The translations under genes and the position numbers were made by a program. This document shows positions 12,901-27,900 of a DNA stretch of 64,000 nt, piece by piece. The stretch lies in assembly GCF_026151205.1 (NCBI RefSeq), contig NC_087076.1, positions 15,956,419 through 16,020,418 on the forward strand. Direction: 5' to 3'. The stretch comes from Bolinopsis microptera. Its lineage: Eukaryota > Ctenophora > Tentaculata > Lobata > Bolinopsidae. Each line of letters begins with the position of its first letter. The stretch's first letter is position 1. Below the pieces are notes generated by a model that was not told the origin of the DNA, did no database searches, and saw nothing but the letters and a program-made list of their open reading frames with translations.

Positions 12901-15900
12901 TACCATATAATTAGTTAACATCCTCCCTCAGATCAACGAGTACGTTAGTGTTCAGCTCAGTAGTGTTTGCTGACGAGGGCCAGTACAAGTGCCAGGCCAC
13001 ATACTCTGGACTTACTGGAAACCTCCAATCTACCGAATTCGAACTTTTTGTCAGAGGTGAGAATTGAACAGTTTTTTTGCCATGTAATGATTCAAGATCG
13101 TTCGATTGTTAACGATGTAATGTCTTTACTTAACTTTCAAGTACCGGTAGTTGTATGTGGCTATTTTTTAATTTAAAAGAAATACAATTGTCTATTCTGA
13201 CGTCCATGATCAATTTGGCATTTAAAGTTTTGATACAATGGCTTTACTTCACCTGCATGAAATTTAATAAATTTGCTCGTTTCGGCAGCAATCAGTCGAC
13301 CGTACATGCTAGAGGAGCAATTGTTTTAAATATTATTAGTAAAACTCATAATTGCATGCCTTCTTGGAATCAAATTTGCTTACCAAGAAAAACAAAGACC
13401 GAATAAAATTAAAAGTAATGAACAACTGTGTTTGCTGCAAGCTTGACGATGACGATAGTGTGTCGTCGAGCATGATAAAACGTCACAAGATTGGGATTTT
13501 AACTCAGTATTTGGTATTTTTTGACAATTTTATTGTCTATGTAACCTCGTACGGTCTGGCAAATATAAGCGGTTTTAATTAGTGGAATGAACGATGTCAT
13601 CGGTAATAATAGCTCTTGTTATATGCAGACAAGGAGAGTGTCACATACCGTTATTGATCACGAGGAGGGGATTAAAATCGGGCTAATATTTATAGGTTTT
13701 AAGTCGCCTGATCCCCATATTTATCATAGGATAATCGTAAGCGCATATGATAAAATGAACAAGGTGAAAAAGTGATAATGAATTAAATGAAATCTCTATT
13801 TGACCACACAATTTCCTCCACCAGTAAAGCAAATCATCAACATTGTTCATTTTCAGGAGTATTCACCAATCCGAGGGATCTGAACGCGGTAAAGGACAAT
13901 GATGCTAAGTTGACTTGTGTTTATAAAAACGAAGTTCAGACAGCCGTCACGTAAGTACCTCAGTATTTTACTATAAAAAGATACTGATAGGTTGTAAGCA
14001 ACATAAAATAATAGAATAGAACTTGCGAACTGTGCTATTTAATCTGATAAGAAACATTTTCCCCAATTATAGTGGTAGTTGCTATATAAATATATTTATC
14101 TGATAACATCAAAATAGTTGCACATCGATTTATCTCCGTCTTATGACAAGTTTAACTAACATACACACACAGGTGGTACAAGAACAACGTTGCATTGACA
14201 GCTGGAGGCTCCACCGTGAACGAGAACCAAAACACCCTGACCTTCTCCAACTTTCTGACAACCAGTGTGCTCTCCCTGTCCCAAGTAACCGCTAGTGATG
14301 ATCAGGCCCAACTGTTTTGCAGAGCTACACTGGGAGGGGTCACTGTGGATTCTAGTACTGTTACCATGACTGTTTACCGTAAGTGTTAGGCATATTGCTG
14401 ATTTACATTGTGATCAATATTCTTGGGATCTTCAACGAAAATTTTGTTACCTCGGCTTTTATAAATTGTGGGAAAGCTTGATTTTTCAAGAGGAGATATT
14501 GAAACCCCACCACCACTAACTCTCACTAGATTTATAATCATGATAATTATCGAAGTTAAAGTTAAAGAGTTAAAGTGATTATTCAGTGGGTCACGGGGCT
14601 TAAAAGGTTATGGACCATGCAGATATGCTTTCGTATCTTGTTTAAAAAAGCTGCTGTTGATTTTTGTTATTATCAAAGTTTTTAAAACTGTGCCCATTAA
14701 TCATTATGTATACATTATGCTTTTGTATTGTCAAATCTACCAATTAAAGGATTATTATTGGCGCAAACTGAGCCAGATAGTGCAAGATAAATCATCGTCA
14801 TCGACAATTTCGTGGCAAACGTCCTTATATTTATAATTATCGTACTCGATTCTGATTGGCCGATAAGATGTCACGTGGTTATCCAACTCGATACTGATCG
14901 GGAACCTTCCCGTACGACGGAGTTTATCTCCTATAAGATAAGAAATCATAACAAAAGATAAGCAGCACGCGAATCGTGTGATTGGTAGGCCTAGCGTCAC
15001 GTGACAGGAGGAACATCACGTGATTGGTCAGCTTATCACGTGATCGAAGCCCCTACCAGTTTTGTAAAATAGCAAAGTCCCATTTCCGTTTTTATCCCTT
15101 GGCAATATGCTCTTCCTTTCTGTTCTGTTTATCAGCGTCTGTGCTTTAAACTCTGATTTAACTTATTTTATCTCTTCCGTTTACAGAAAAACAAACTGGT
15201 TGTCGGCTTCAGTATCCTTACTTTTTGCGTTTTTCCCTTCTATTATGCTTAGTTGATAGTCCGAAAGTTTGAGCCACTGAGTCGAAAAAGTTAGCCAGTG
15301 GACCGAGACTTACAGAAAGTAAGCCAATAAGCCACTAATTCGAGCTATTCGTCTGAATCGGTGAGCCTGGATTGCGTTTATGAATTCCTAATTTTTGACT
15401 CACTCGAAGTCAGTCTCGGATTATGAGTATCTACTCGAGTATATAATTACTTTTATGAATGACCTCTAATGATATTAGGTTGTCATCTTATCTTGCTTTT
15501 GATTGGCTCTCAGGGCCGCCACGTGTTTGAACAGTAAATTTATCAGAGCCATTCAGAAGAAAAAAATAACTATTCTTTATTCACCTATAATATAGATTAT
15601 CTTGTTACATGTTTTTAAATTCCTGAATTTTAATGTGTCAGTGTGGAAATGAATGCAATGCTGTTTAACTCGGCAAAAAAAAAACAACCAGCCGCATTGC
15701 CCGCGATTAGTATTTTACTCACTTTTAACATATTATCGTTTCAGAGCCTACCGCCTTACCCTCTATTTCCGTGGAGCTGGGATCTTCAATCTCTCTGGCT
15801 GGTTCAGCTCCTGTTTCCACTGGGGAGACAATCACTATCAACTGGTTCAAGTCCTTCACTCAGGTCAGTAACGTAAAGTTAGTGTACGACAAGGTGTAAA

Positions 15901-18900
15901 GTTTACAAATCATGCACAATGTATACAGTATCATACTGTCTGTAGATCCTGCTTCTTGTAAAGTTGAAGCAGGAATGTAGGGTAGGGCAAGCATGGGAGG
16001 TTATGTATGTTTACTCTAGATTTTCAGAGTTACGTGTTTAAAAACGTGTGTCGCCGGCCAACTCCATGCTAACGTTTACGTGCTGTTAACCAATGTTAGC
16101 ACTAGATGACGTGCTGTTAACCAATGTTAGCACTAGATTACGTGCTGTTAACCAATGTTAGCACTAGATTACATGCTGTTAACCAATGTTAGCACTAGAT
16201 TACGTGCTGTTAACCAATGTTAGCACTAGATTACGTGCTGTTAACCAATGTTAGCACTAGATTACGTGCTGTTAACCAATGTTAGCACTAGATTACCCAC
16301 GAACACCTCTCCAACAGGTAACCGACAACATAGTTACAACCACTGTAGGAAACCTCTACCAGTCCACCATGACTGTGCCTGTAATAGCGTTCGGAGATGC
16401 GGGTAACTACTTCTACGAAGTAACCTACGGGGCTAGTGACAACTTCCTGGGTGGATCTTTGGAGACAGAGTACACTCAGGTTACTGTGTATGGTGAGTTC
16501 GAGAAACCAGATATTATAGCTTTGGCTGAAATCGAAACGTTTGATTCCATTGAAGTATTTTTTTTCCTGAAATCAGTTTTTGAGTAGTAATTTTATGGGA
16601 TATGAATTATCAAGCATAACTTTTCGGAACCTCTCAGTTTATATGCATTGTGCAAGGATATGCGATGAGGACTGCTTCAAAAACTTTTATTAATTTAACA
16701 ATATGAACCGAAATATCTCACCAGGATTCTCTGTCAACCCCGTGTCTACTCTGGGAATTGTGGATAAGAGCATGACACTGACCTGTGTCGCTAGAGCAGA
16801 TTCTCAGCCATCCTCCCTGAGTTGGTTGAAGGATGACCAGCTTTATACTACCAGTGTTACCAGTCCGTCTTACGATAGGTTTGTCATGGATCTTTCAAAC
16901 TTTGCTAAACTTTGCTACCTTTCACAGATTTAGTCGATTAAAATAGATGCTGTTTTATTTTATTTTTCTTTACTCTGAGGAGTACTTCAGTTAAAGTTAA
17001 TCAACATTGGATCCTGTTCTATTAAAAGTTACTTTTTGCTCAGTGAAACGAAGAAGACGACATCAACAGCGGTGTTCTCCAGTGTCCAAGTAAACGACGC
17101 TGGGAGCTACAAATGTAGAGCAATCTGGAGTGATGTCGAGACTTATTACTCAACTGTCTCCACTATCACCACCTCCAGTTAGTTAATGAAATCATCATAA
17201 TCTAATTGTAAAACCGTGATAGTAAGAATAAGATTTTTGGAATACAATGATTAATGGTGCATTCGCTCGAAAATAAGCTGTATACTGTCACGTGGGAGTA
17301 ACATCAGCACAATTATGTAAACTTCAAATGGATTTATTCTTTTCACACAATCTTAACACATACTATCACAGGTCTGGGCTTGATTCAGCACCCTGCTGAT
17401 GTTTACGTGACAGCCGCAGGAACAGTGACATTCACCTGCAAAACCTCGACCAGCAGCCAACTGAGCCAAATCTCGTGGATCACGGAGAAGGTACAAAAAA
17501 CCCATTATTTCGTATTAAACAAAGACTATATCTATATTTGGCATCGTTACCTTCCTATAAATAAAACTAAATTTGGGTTGTTTAACTTCTTGCGTTATTG
17601 TACTCTATATAAAATGGTGTGATCTAACTCAGTAATCTCCTTGTCAGATACCCCTATCAAGCAACAGTCCCGTCACCACTACAGCATCTGTTGGCTCCGG
17701 TGGTGAGGACCGCACCCACACCTTCACCTACACTTCTACTTCCTCTGTGGAGAACCTGCAGGTCTACTGTCAAATAGACTATCAGACTGGGGAGTCCTTC
17801 ACCAGTGACAAGGCTGATCTCTTCTATCGAGGTGAGGACATTTCTTTGGGTTTATAATTGATAGGGATATCTTGAACTATGGTATCGTTGTAATACTTTT
17901 GATTGAATTTTACGGAGCTATTTGGGAAACGTTATGTTGTTATTATGTTAACTGCAATACTTAACCATTTGATTGCCAGGATTCATGACGGAACCCGAGG
18001 CTGTAGCAGTAAGGACAGGAGAGGGACTGACTTTGACCTGTGTGGTGTCCGGTGATGAACCTGACTCCATCACCTGGTTCAAGGACGATGCTTTGGTGGT
18101 TTCTGCTTCTGCTGTATTTGAGATTCAATCAAATTATGATCCATTAACTTTCACAAAGGTACAATTTGATTGTTCAACATCATATTTGTTATGGCCAACT
18201 TTATTTGATTTCGCTGTCAAAAAAAACATAGTCCACCAGTCCACATCACTTTGAAAACAAAATTATCCTCCCACAGCAATCTCTGCTGGTAGTGGAGTAC
18301 GTGACTAGCTTCTCTAAAGGCAGCTATGTGTGTAAAGCCAAGTTCTCTGATAACTCAGAAAAAGAAACAGACCCTGTTCTCGTCCAACCTATAGGTAACG
18401 TATTATTATATTGGAAATTGTGGTATACCTTATGAAACTGTAGAAACAGAGTATGATGAAGATTAAATATAAGATGTTTTCTGTAACGTATTGAGCAAAT
18501 ATGAAATAGCTGTCAACCCAAAACCTTTGTTAGAGTTGGGCGTTAGAACGTCAAAAAACGAATAAATATTCTTCTCGATTCACTCTAAAACTTTACTGAT
18601 ATATGATTTGTTTCAAAAGATTAATTCTAAAATAAAGAAACATAAACACCTCTTCTCTTCAGAGGTGTCCTTGTCGGATATCTACTACACATCCAACGCA
18701 GCAACAGTAACTTTGACGTGCGTTTTGTCCTCTAAGCCCAGCACAAACTCTGCAACTTTTACTTACCTGGACTCTGGTGGTTCCTCTACAAGTAAATACC
18801 AAAATGAATATGTTATCACTTGTAAATTGTAATTCATCTAACTAAAACTTGATTATTAAAATTCTCTTGTTTAAAAAGACAGACAAACCTCATTTGGAGG

Positions 18901-21900
18901 GGGTCTGTTCAAAACATATAAACATATAAGTGATACGAAATATTTATAAGCAGGAGCTTTCAAAATACTTGTGTAAATCGTCTTCTTCTTCTTCCTCACT
19001 CACCACTCTCCCACCCACAGCTATAGAAACGACCACGCTATCAGAGATCTCCAGCTCCGAGTACCAGGCCACTACCACCTACTCAGTCTCTCTGCTGACC
19101 GGGAAAACCTTCCTCTGTCAGGCTGACTTCTCCAGCATTGGTGCTGGAGTCTTGAAGGCAGACGCTAAATCTCCTAATCTACTCCGTACGTTGCATGATT
19201 TATCTTTTACTAATTTAAAAATCCTAACACCCCCGTCCCTTAACTTAGGAATCAAGAAAATTGCAAGTGTTTACAGGTGGATATATTTTTTGTAGAAAAT
19301 GTATTCAATCTAGTTACATTGTTATTAACAATTTCATTTGCAGAGGTGCTGACACAGCCAGTGACGTCCATCGGTTTCTCCGGAGATGCTCTAACCCTGA
19401 CCTGTGGAGCGAGCTACTACTCCTCCCTCCCCACCACCTTTACCTGGATCAATGCTGCTGGTACTACTTTCTCAGGTTACTCATAATACATGTTATAGAG
19501 ATTAATGTTTTTTTTTCAGATTCAAACGTAGCACATTTCAACAAGGTTCGTAATTCACTGTTATAGAAGTATAAATGTCAGACGTCTTGGCAACTATTCG
19601 TATTGGAACAGTCATATAATAATAACATCCCTACAGCTGGCACTACAAGTGGAATCACAGTAACAAACACAAACGGAGCCAGTACCCTGACTATAGGATC
19701 TCTGTCCTACAATACGGTTACCAACACACAGGTATTTTTAGATAATTTCCTTTATTTTTGGTATGTTTACTGAATTTGGTTAAATAATATTCATTTAAAA
19801 CTTCAGTTTTGATCTGATACATGTGTTAAATTATTAAGATATTTCTAACTTCTAAACACACAGGACCAGTACCAGTGCAGTGTCGCGTACACCGGGGTCG
19901 GAACTCTCCAGTCTAACTTCGCTGATGTTTACGTCAGAGGTGAGGGTCTGCACTGACCTGAGAGAGTTGTTGAGCCACTTTAGTCTTTACTTAACCATTC
20001 AGTGTTTTTTTATGAACATTTTTTGTTTATCACCATATATCATGATTAAAGCGTTGAGTACGCTAGACTTAGAATTTAAGAAGAGGCTTCTCATATTACA
20101 TAATGATGAAAGAAATTAATAACCAATGTTATCCCAGAAATCATCAATTACTCGACGGTTACCAACAATGAGTTTGCTGGAGCTGCTTTCACCCTCTCCT
20201 GTAGCTACATGTCTAACCAGGCTGTCACCGTTTCTTGGAAACAAGTTCGTCACAAGAAGCTGTGCTTCTGTATTATTAATTACAATTTGAAGCCTGTTGA
20301 GTTTAATTTGATTTTTCGCTATCATATTATTTTTTCAACCGACACTACCTCTTTTTGCTCTCAATTCGATATCCCTATTCATATTCAGTATTAAAATTCA
20401 CTACTATAACAATAACTAATCTCCAGGGAAACGACGTGATAACCACGGGAACAACAACTCACCTTGGAAACGGGAAGAATCTAGGAACTCTAGTGTTCGC
20501 CTCCCTGACAGTAGCAGATGCCGGAGATTACAAGTGTACTGCTACTGAGGACAGCAGAGAGGTGCTGTCTTCTGGGACTGTTACTCTCACTGTGCTAGGT
20601 ACATGTGTTCGGGCTGTTAATCAGTTAATGTTGCTTAAGTTACTTGCAGTTACTTACAGTTAGTCACTGTTAATATTGGTCTCAGTTCTATGTGTTATTA
20701 AGTGGATTTTGTGTAAAGAATTGGTAATAGAGCCGGAAAAGGTTACAATCACCAAAATCATAATGACCATTATAGTGACACGCGAATAATCTATATGAAA
20801 TAATCACGATGGCATCACAGTTCGAGACATCGCTATCGAGTATTGTAATTAGTATCAAATTTAAGTTTTAAGGTTTAAATATTGAATCGCTTCGCGTCAT
20901 CGATCGCTTATCGCTGTAATTTTCAAATACCTGATTTACCGTTTATGATTCATCTCACCGTTATAGCTGTCTAGTCAGCATGTTAGTGCCTAATCGTCGA
21001 GTCCGATCTACAGTCTCAATCTGCCGTGTGTTAACTACACAATAAATGTGGAAAATTTCTAATGCTTTGTTCTGTGACCATTAATAACGTTCAAACGAAT
21101 ATCTGTCATTAAAAAACCCTTCCTAGAGAAATTAAAAATGAGAAATGACGGTGAAAAGTAAAATGCATAGCATTGTTAGTTTATACTCATTATGTCATCT
21201 GTTAATAGCAGTTGATTATCTCGGTCAGTGTAGCCAGACCATTTAGTATCGACTTGACAAGACAATTTAGACGAGATTTAAATCGGGTTTTCTCCCTTTC
21301 TTCTCAAATGTTATTTGTTCGTCCTCCAGTCCTTTCACATTAATAGAGGAGTTGAGTTTCGCTTTTGAAAAAAGTATCTCTTCGTTCAAATCGGGTGATG
21401 CCGATAATAATGATTCTTATAGTGGAAATTTAGCGAAGTACGTCATCCGATCATGTGAGAATATTCCAGCTTAATCTCTCACTCAGCTCTCCGTTATTAT
21501 TACTTTATTAATGTGGTTGGCATGCCACACTCATGGATATAATTCATTTAGTTAAGTTTTATGATGAGAATAAGGGGCATAAGGAGAATCTAAGGTTTGG
21601 TTTTCGTACTTTATTTCTACCTCACCTTGCTTACTTTTATTTATTCAACCACATATCATACGCTTATTAATATCATTTTGCTTAATTTGTCAAATAAGTA
21701 TTGACAATGTGACTCTGCTTGTCAGTGATATGGACTATGTTATTATGGATTAAACTGGGGCTGACAAATTTAGAACAGTTTCAAGTATCACAACATAACT
21801 AATTGTAGTCCATCCTTAACTGAAATTGTGCTCGCTACGGATATACCAGATAGAAGAGCATCTGTTGTTGACCAGCCCATAAGTTAAAAAATTATGAGAT

Positions 21901-24900
21901 TGTTTTTACTATTTACTTATTTACAGTATTCATTTTCTATTCGTAATCATTGTTTTCTTTGCATTGCAAAATGGCTTCAGTCGCTTCATTCGTTGTGTGC
22001 AGTTTGCAGTTTAATTTTTACACATGTATCAGACCAACTTGTCAAGGAATTTAGCAAAGTATGCATGAGCAGCTGCCAGGACGTGACGTGTCCTGTAACC
22101 CTTGTGGTTTTGTAACGTCGTTTTGTGGTCCCGTTACGGTGTTAGCTTGGGATTCGGTAAACAGTTGTATGCTCAATTCCATAACGTTTGTAAAACTAAA
22201 AGCCACCACCCTGGGTCCTTGGGGCTGCTCTTCATGTAATGTCACATAATTATCATTACCTTATTGTTCGACAAATTGGGGATATCACTGCTGATTACTA
22301 CTTTAAGTTTTCTAACAACATTGACAAATAAAGCAATATGTAGCTATGCTGGGTGACTAATATTAATAATACTTTGCGTGGAGTTCTATGGAGTTGCGAA
22401 CGGTATGATTTATATCTTTGACCTTGGCGCAATTGGATTTCTCCGAAATTATATACTCGAATAAGGCTACGGTAATGAGGTTTTTTCAATTACTGTTGTT
22501 CAGATCAGTTAAAATATTTGGGCCAAGGCTAGCTGTCTCTACTGAGATCATTTTTCAAATTCGCTTCAAAGCGTTATCGGATTTCGGGGTTCAGGGGTTT
22601 GCCAAATGAAAGGGTGGGAATAAGATTGTAGGAATAAGTAAAGGAAGATCTGGAATCGTTCAATAGTTTTAGACATAAATCATTTTGCTAAAGTGCAAGC
22701 TCTGAAGCATGAGTTAAATGTCGTAAACATTGGCAGCAGAGTGCTCGTTGTCAAGCTGTAGTCAAATAGTCTCACGACACTTTGTTGTGGTTCAGCTCTC
22801 AAATCTGAAAAGTGAAAAGTAGTTTGATTGTTGCTGACAGATAAAATAATGAGCTCATTAGACCGCCCTTGGAATTTTGCTAAAGCTAAATTTGGCAAAA
22901 TTATCCTGATGTCGACATATTTGGCAGTTTAAGCCGCGCTCGTTATCTCAAATATTTATGAAATCATGCCTTTGTGTCCAACCTGCAGTCAAATTCAAAT
23001 CGGCCTACCATAAATGTGAAAGCGTACCACGTGGTATTTATTATAGGTGGGTAATAATAGGACAGGACGGACGGAACTTTGATGTTTTCTGGTATGAGAT
23101 TTCTACCGCAACCCAAAAGTTCACTCTTTTGTAAATGTCTGTTCAGGGTTCAGGGAAGCCTGTTCACTGACTTAAGACTTAAGTCGGCTTCTTGGTCCGA
23201 GCAACTACAATTCCTCGCCACACGTCGCGGTCAAGCATAACAGATCTTATCTCTTCAACACAGGAAAGGCTGGTGTCCTTCTTTAGCATGTCCAGAAACG
23301 TAAGGTGGGGCCTCCCCGGTCTCCTGTATCCATGCTGAGGGTCCCAGAACAGAAGTTGGTTTGCCAGAAGGTCGTCATGCCTGGCTACATGTCCAGCCAG
23401 TCTCATTCTTCTGGAGGCTATCATCGCTGATGGCTTGGGGATGTTGCCGTATAAATCACTGTTGTTGATGATTTGTGGCCAACGTATGTTCAAGGCCATC
23501 CGGAGCATTCTAGTGTAGCATCCATTGATCCGCTTAGTCATGGATTGGCTTATCGTCCAAGCTTCAGAGCCGTACAAGAGTACGGGCTCAACCGTTGCTC
23601 GAAAGACACGGATCTTTAAGTCCCTGCGCATTCCAGACTTCCAGGTTGTCTTTAACTGATGACAGGCCCCCCATGCCTTTGCTTTCCTAACATCAAAGTC
23701 CTTTTCCGCACTCATTATTCTGCTTCCAAGGTAGACAAAGTCATCTACTTGCTCTATCTCCTGCCCACTTGCTGCTTTAATGACGGTAGAGTCAGACTCA
23801 GAGAGATTGACTCTGATGTACTTCGTCTCACTCTCGTTGAGGTGAAGTCCAACGGAGTTAGCAAGACATGTTAATGTTATTATGTTTTCTCTCATTAACT
23901 ACGGTCCTAAAATTAGCTCATTATATATCTTCATCGGTATGCAGTTTAGAATATTATACATGTAGGTTCAAATTCCGCGTATGCGCTACAAGTACAATAT
24001 TGCTATTTGTGATTTTTAAATTTAGTTCCTGTTTCCATATTGATTTATCTAATCGGTTTTGCCCTTCTTTCAGGTTTACCTTTCGTTCGGATTACCTTTC
24101 GTTCAGTGAAACTTTCTGTTTCAGTAATTACTTATTCATTGTTATTAGTGTGTTGTAAATGCTAAATATAAGCTGACGTAAGAACTCAAATACTGTGGTC
24201 GTTTCCATTTAATTATCAGATCAAAATTACCATTTTCCTCAAACGTTTGGATTTACTAATCTTGGTATGCACTATGCCTGACTTTTATAGTCTTATACCA
24301 GATACCTGAAGCTAATGTTATAAATAACTGTTTAATAAAGTGATCACTCGGGTAAGGTGTGGTTCACGTAGCTGGAAGTTCATCTAATTTGTCTATGTAA
24401 TAGAATTGCTAAGTTTTAGATAACAAAATCAGGTTATGTAAAAATATGTTGTCTGTCTTTACTTCGATTGCATAAAAACCTGAGACGGAATGTTTTACAT
24501 TCACGATTCAGCACGTTTATTATCTTCGTATTAACGATTTCACATGCATTTCACGGTCTACAACTCTCCAGCGAGACATATAATAGAGTTATTTCTTAAT
24601 TCTTTTTACAATTTTTGATAGCTCCATATAAGTAAGTAATATTTTATTACTGTTGTTTTATTAATAATCTCCCGTTATTTTGCTTTTTGCATATTGCTTC
24701 GCCCGTTTTGCTGGAGTACTTTTTTTTTTGTTTGTTTGAAAACCAGTTTTTGCTGGTACCCATAAGGGCTTTGGAACCAATATATAATAAATTGTATGAA
24801 TAAATCAAATCCCCGTGGGGCACGCGACATTCAAGATCTAGTTGCAAGCACATGTTATAAAACATTGTAAAATAGCCTCAAGACCAGAACTGCATATTGC

Positions 24901-27900
24901 TTGGGCTTCCAGCCCAGTTTGCTCAACAGTTCGTGGCCTACTTACCTAACTTAAAACCTTAGTGCAATGCTTGCAACAACTAAAATCCTATTCTATAACT
25001 AAGTTACCCTATTACGTATAATCTAGAAGAGTGATGCAAAAAGTCAACTGATAACGCAACACAGTCTAATCATACTCTTATCAGTAGTTCCTCTAACCTC
25101 TGTTCTCAGTTATACAAAAAGTATTAAACTCCATGAAATTAACGTCACACACATACACAAATGCTTGACTTTCTCAAATAATTAGTCACTCAGCGACACA
25201 AACTTTGTTGTTTTTTATGTAATATTTCTTGCTCGGGTCCTTCTTGATTCCCTCTTTCATTTCCTGTACGAGCTTTTGGCGAGAGATTCGCTCATCCTGC
25301 GACCTGTCTGGAGATAAGTAGAGTTTGTTGTAGTTGAAATTGTAGTCTGCCACATCAACCGATTTCAAGACTTTTGCTCTGCTCAGAAATTCACGTACAA
25401 TTTCAGGATCTCGCAAAGTAACTTTTATCGGCCGTGATCGAGGGCTGTCAGACTTCTTTACTCCCACTCTCTCAATGTTTGTTATAGTCGGCCTTCCAAT
25501 GAACTTCATAAAACCCCAAATATCACCCACGAGATCCCGTTCGTTCATTTCTTGCTCTTCACATTCGAGCTGTTCTGGGGCCCCGAAGATGATAAAGTTT
25601 TTCGACCGATCATCTTCTGTAATCGCCGATTTCACAGCCATTTTGATTTTAGCTGGAGAGATATCAGAAGCTACGCTGTTATTCTTTACAACATCTGTAA
25701 ACAGTTTCATTTCTGTTTTCACTGTCTCCTTCACTGAAGCTAGTTTACCAGATTTGCATTGGATGAGCTCGTTCTGAGTTTTTATCTGTTCTGATTTCTG
25801 TTGGTCAAGCGTCTCTGCTGCTGATCTCAAAACATTTCTCGATTTACATATCATAGACCCCATCTTCAAAACTATTTCGGTTATTACATCCTTTGTAACG
25901 CCTTTTGGCTTGAACAAGTCATGAGTGAGGTCCTCTAGTTTCCTGCAATTAAGATTCGCTAAAACCGAGTCTGATAAGTCCTCAATCTGTTTCTCCAGTT
26001 CGTGAAGAGTACTGACCGAAAATTCCATATTGTGTATACTTCGTGTATAGCAAAGCTGCACAGTAAAAGGCAGTGCAATTACCTATTTACTGATAAGAGA
26101 CAACTGATATCAACTCACAAGCGAAAAGATTGATTGCACACTCAGCGAAAAGATTGATTGCACACTGAATGTGCACACTCCATGTTATTAAGTGTTATGT
26201 AAAGATGAAATGAGATAAGGTTACAAATACCTATAAAATATGTTTACCGATTATTAAAATGTACAAATTAAAGTTTCCCTGAATAAAGATTTGCATGATA
26301 GCCGCTGGATAATGCATGTCAGCTTTTTCTGGAAGTATACATGATGTAGCGAATGGGATCTCAAATATACAAATTATTGACGAATATATGCAATGTTTCA
26401 TATACCGGTACTTAGTGTTAAATTCGTTTTTGTTTCTAAATTGCCGCGAAATTAATTTAGCACGCATTATAAAAGTACAGGTAGCCTTGCTTATAATTCC
26501 TAAATCGAGTTCGCATTTCAGTTGTTATCGATCGTAATGAGTTATTAGTATCAAATTATGTCCATCCTTCATCATTTTCCACAGCTGTACCTAGTAAACT
26601 TGATGAGACTACCCACTACACGGGGAATGTAAAGATAAACAATGACCATACCAATGACTCGTGCTCATGATGTCACCGCGCGGTCAACATTGTCTCTTAA
26701 TTGGAGCCCTAGTCAGTAGTCACTAGTGTAAACACACTCGTGTGTGCGTGTAGCTGTGTAGGTGCAAACAATCATTAATTCATTAAGTTGCTCTCCGAAT
26801 ATCTTCTATGTGTATCTTTCAGTATCTATCAGTTTGATTGTTTATGTTCGATACCTATCAGTTATTCTGCTACTAATAACGCGAATTAAAAAGTAACCGC
26901 ACCCGTATTCTCAAGTTTTCTTACCAAGCATGAACCTATAACCGGATGAACTTTTGTTTTCGTGACCGCCCTCTTTTCCAATGAAGCTCAGTGTAATGTT
27001 CATGCTATCTGCAGTGGTCTTACATGATGTTTTTCTTAAACAAAGCACATTTTTACACAACCACATTCTAGAACGAGGCACTGGGTCAGTTTAGCTTCAG
27101 TATGCAGTATTAAGTTACGATTTATATGCTCTTGCATCATATGTGTGTATTATATGTGCTCTAGTATGCATATTATGTACATTTCCTTGTTTGAGTTTCA
27201 AGCCTGCAGTCACCTGATTGAACTGAGTAAAGACTGATTTGTGAAGGTTTTTTGTAGTAATCCTATCTTGTGAAGTTACCTCACAGAGTACAAACTAGCT
27301 CAGCTTCAGTAACATGTTTTAAAGTGCTGTAATGTATATGAATTGAAATCATCTGAGTCGAGTCATACATTCATTTCCGATGAGCCTTATTTCTTTTTCA
27401 GCTGTTAACCTGATCGTCAATGATATGGTCTGATTTCTGAAGTACTATACCGAGTGTAGGAGCATATTTGAACAGAATAACTAATATCGTTTCGAAACTG
27501 TGCCCGTAATCTTCCCTTTTAGGGATGTTATTAACTTTCTGTCACGGTTTAGTCCGTTGACAGTCACCATGCACCTTACTTAGTTGTGTTGCGTACCTAC
27601 CACTGCTGCTTCCAAAGTGTAATGATATTTATTCCAACTAAATTATTAAAATAACGTCGTATCGGTACCCATTATTGATCAGGAGTCCATTATTACACTC
27701 AGCCACATCCCTCTTTGATCATGCCTCAACGAGTTTGTCCCATCTATTTTTCAGTGTTTTGTAACTATGATACTTTAATAGTGTTAGTTCACAAAGTTAC
27801 CCTTAATTAGTTTAGTATAATAGTGTTAATCAAGTTGTCATGTTTCAGCTTGTTACGTACTCGCATATTATGTATTATTTTATTTATGATTACGTAATAT

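Noticed and set aside
14755-15000. 81-codon minus-strand frame over the CACGTG cluster
   Set aside because: No domain or signal sequence. It lies in an intron and its composition follows the repeated TCACGTG/ATTGG motifs.
24647-24865. Possible small gene beside a T-rich run
   Set aside because: Low complexity and no protein-like features. The nearby sequence did not fold into a tRNA-like cloverleaf on inspection.
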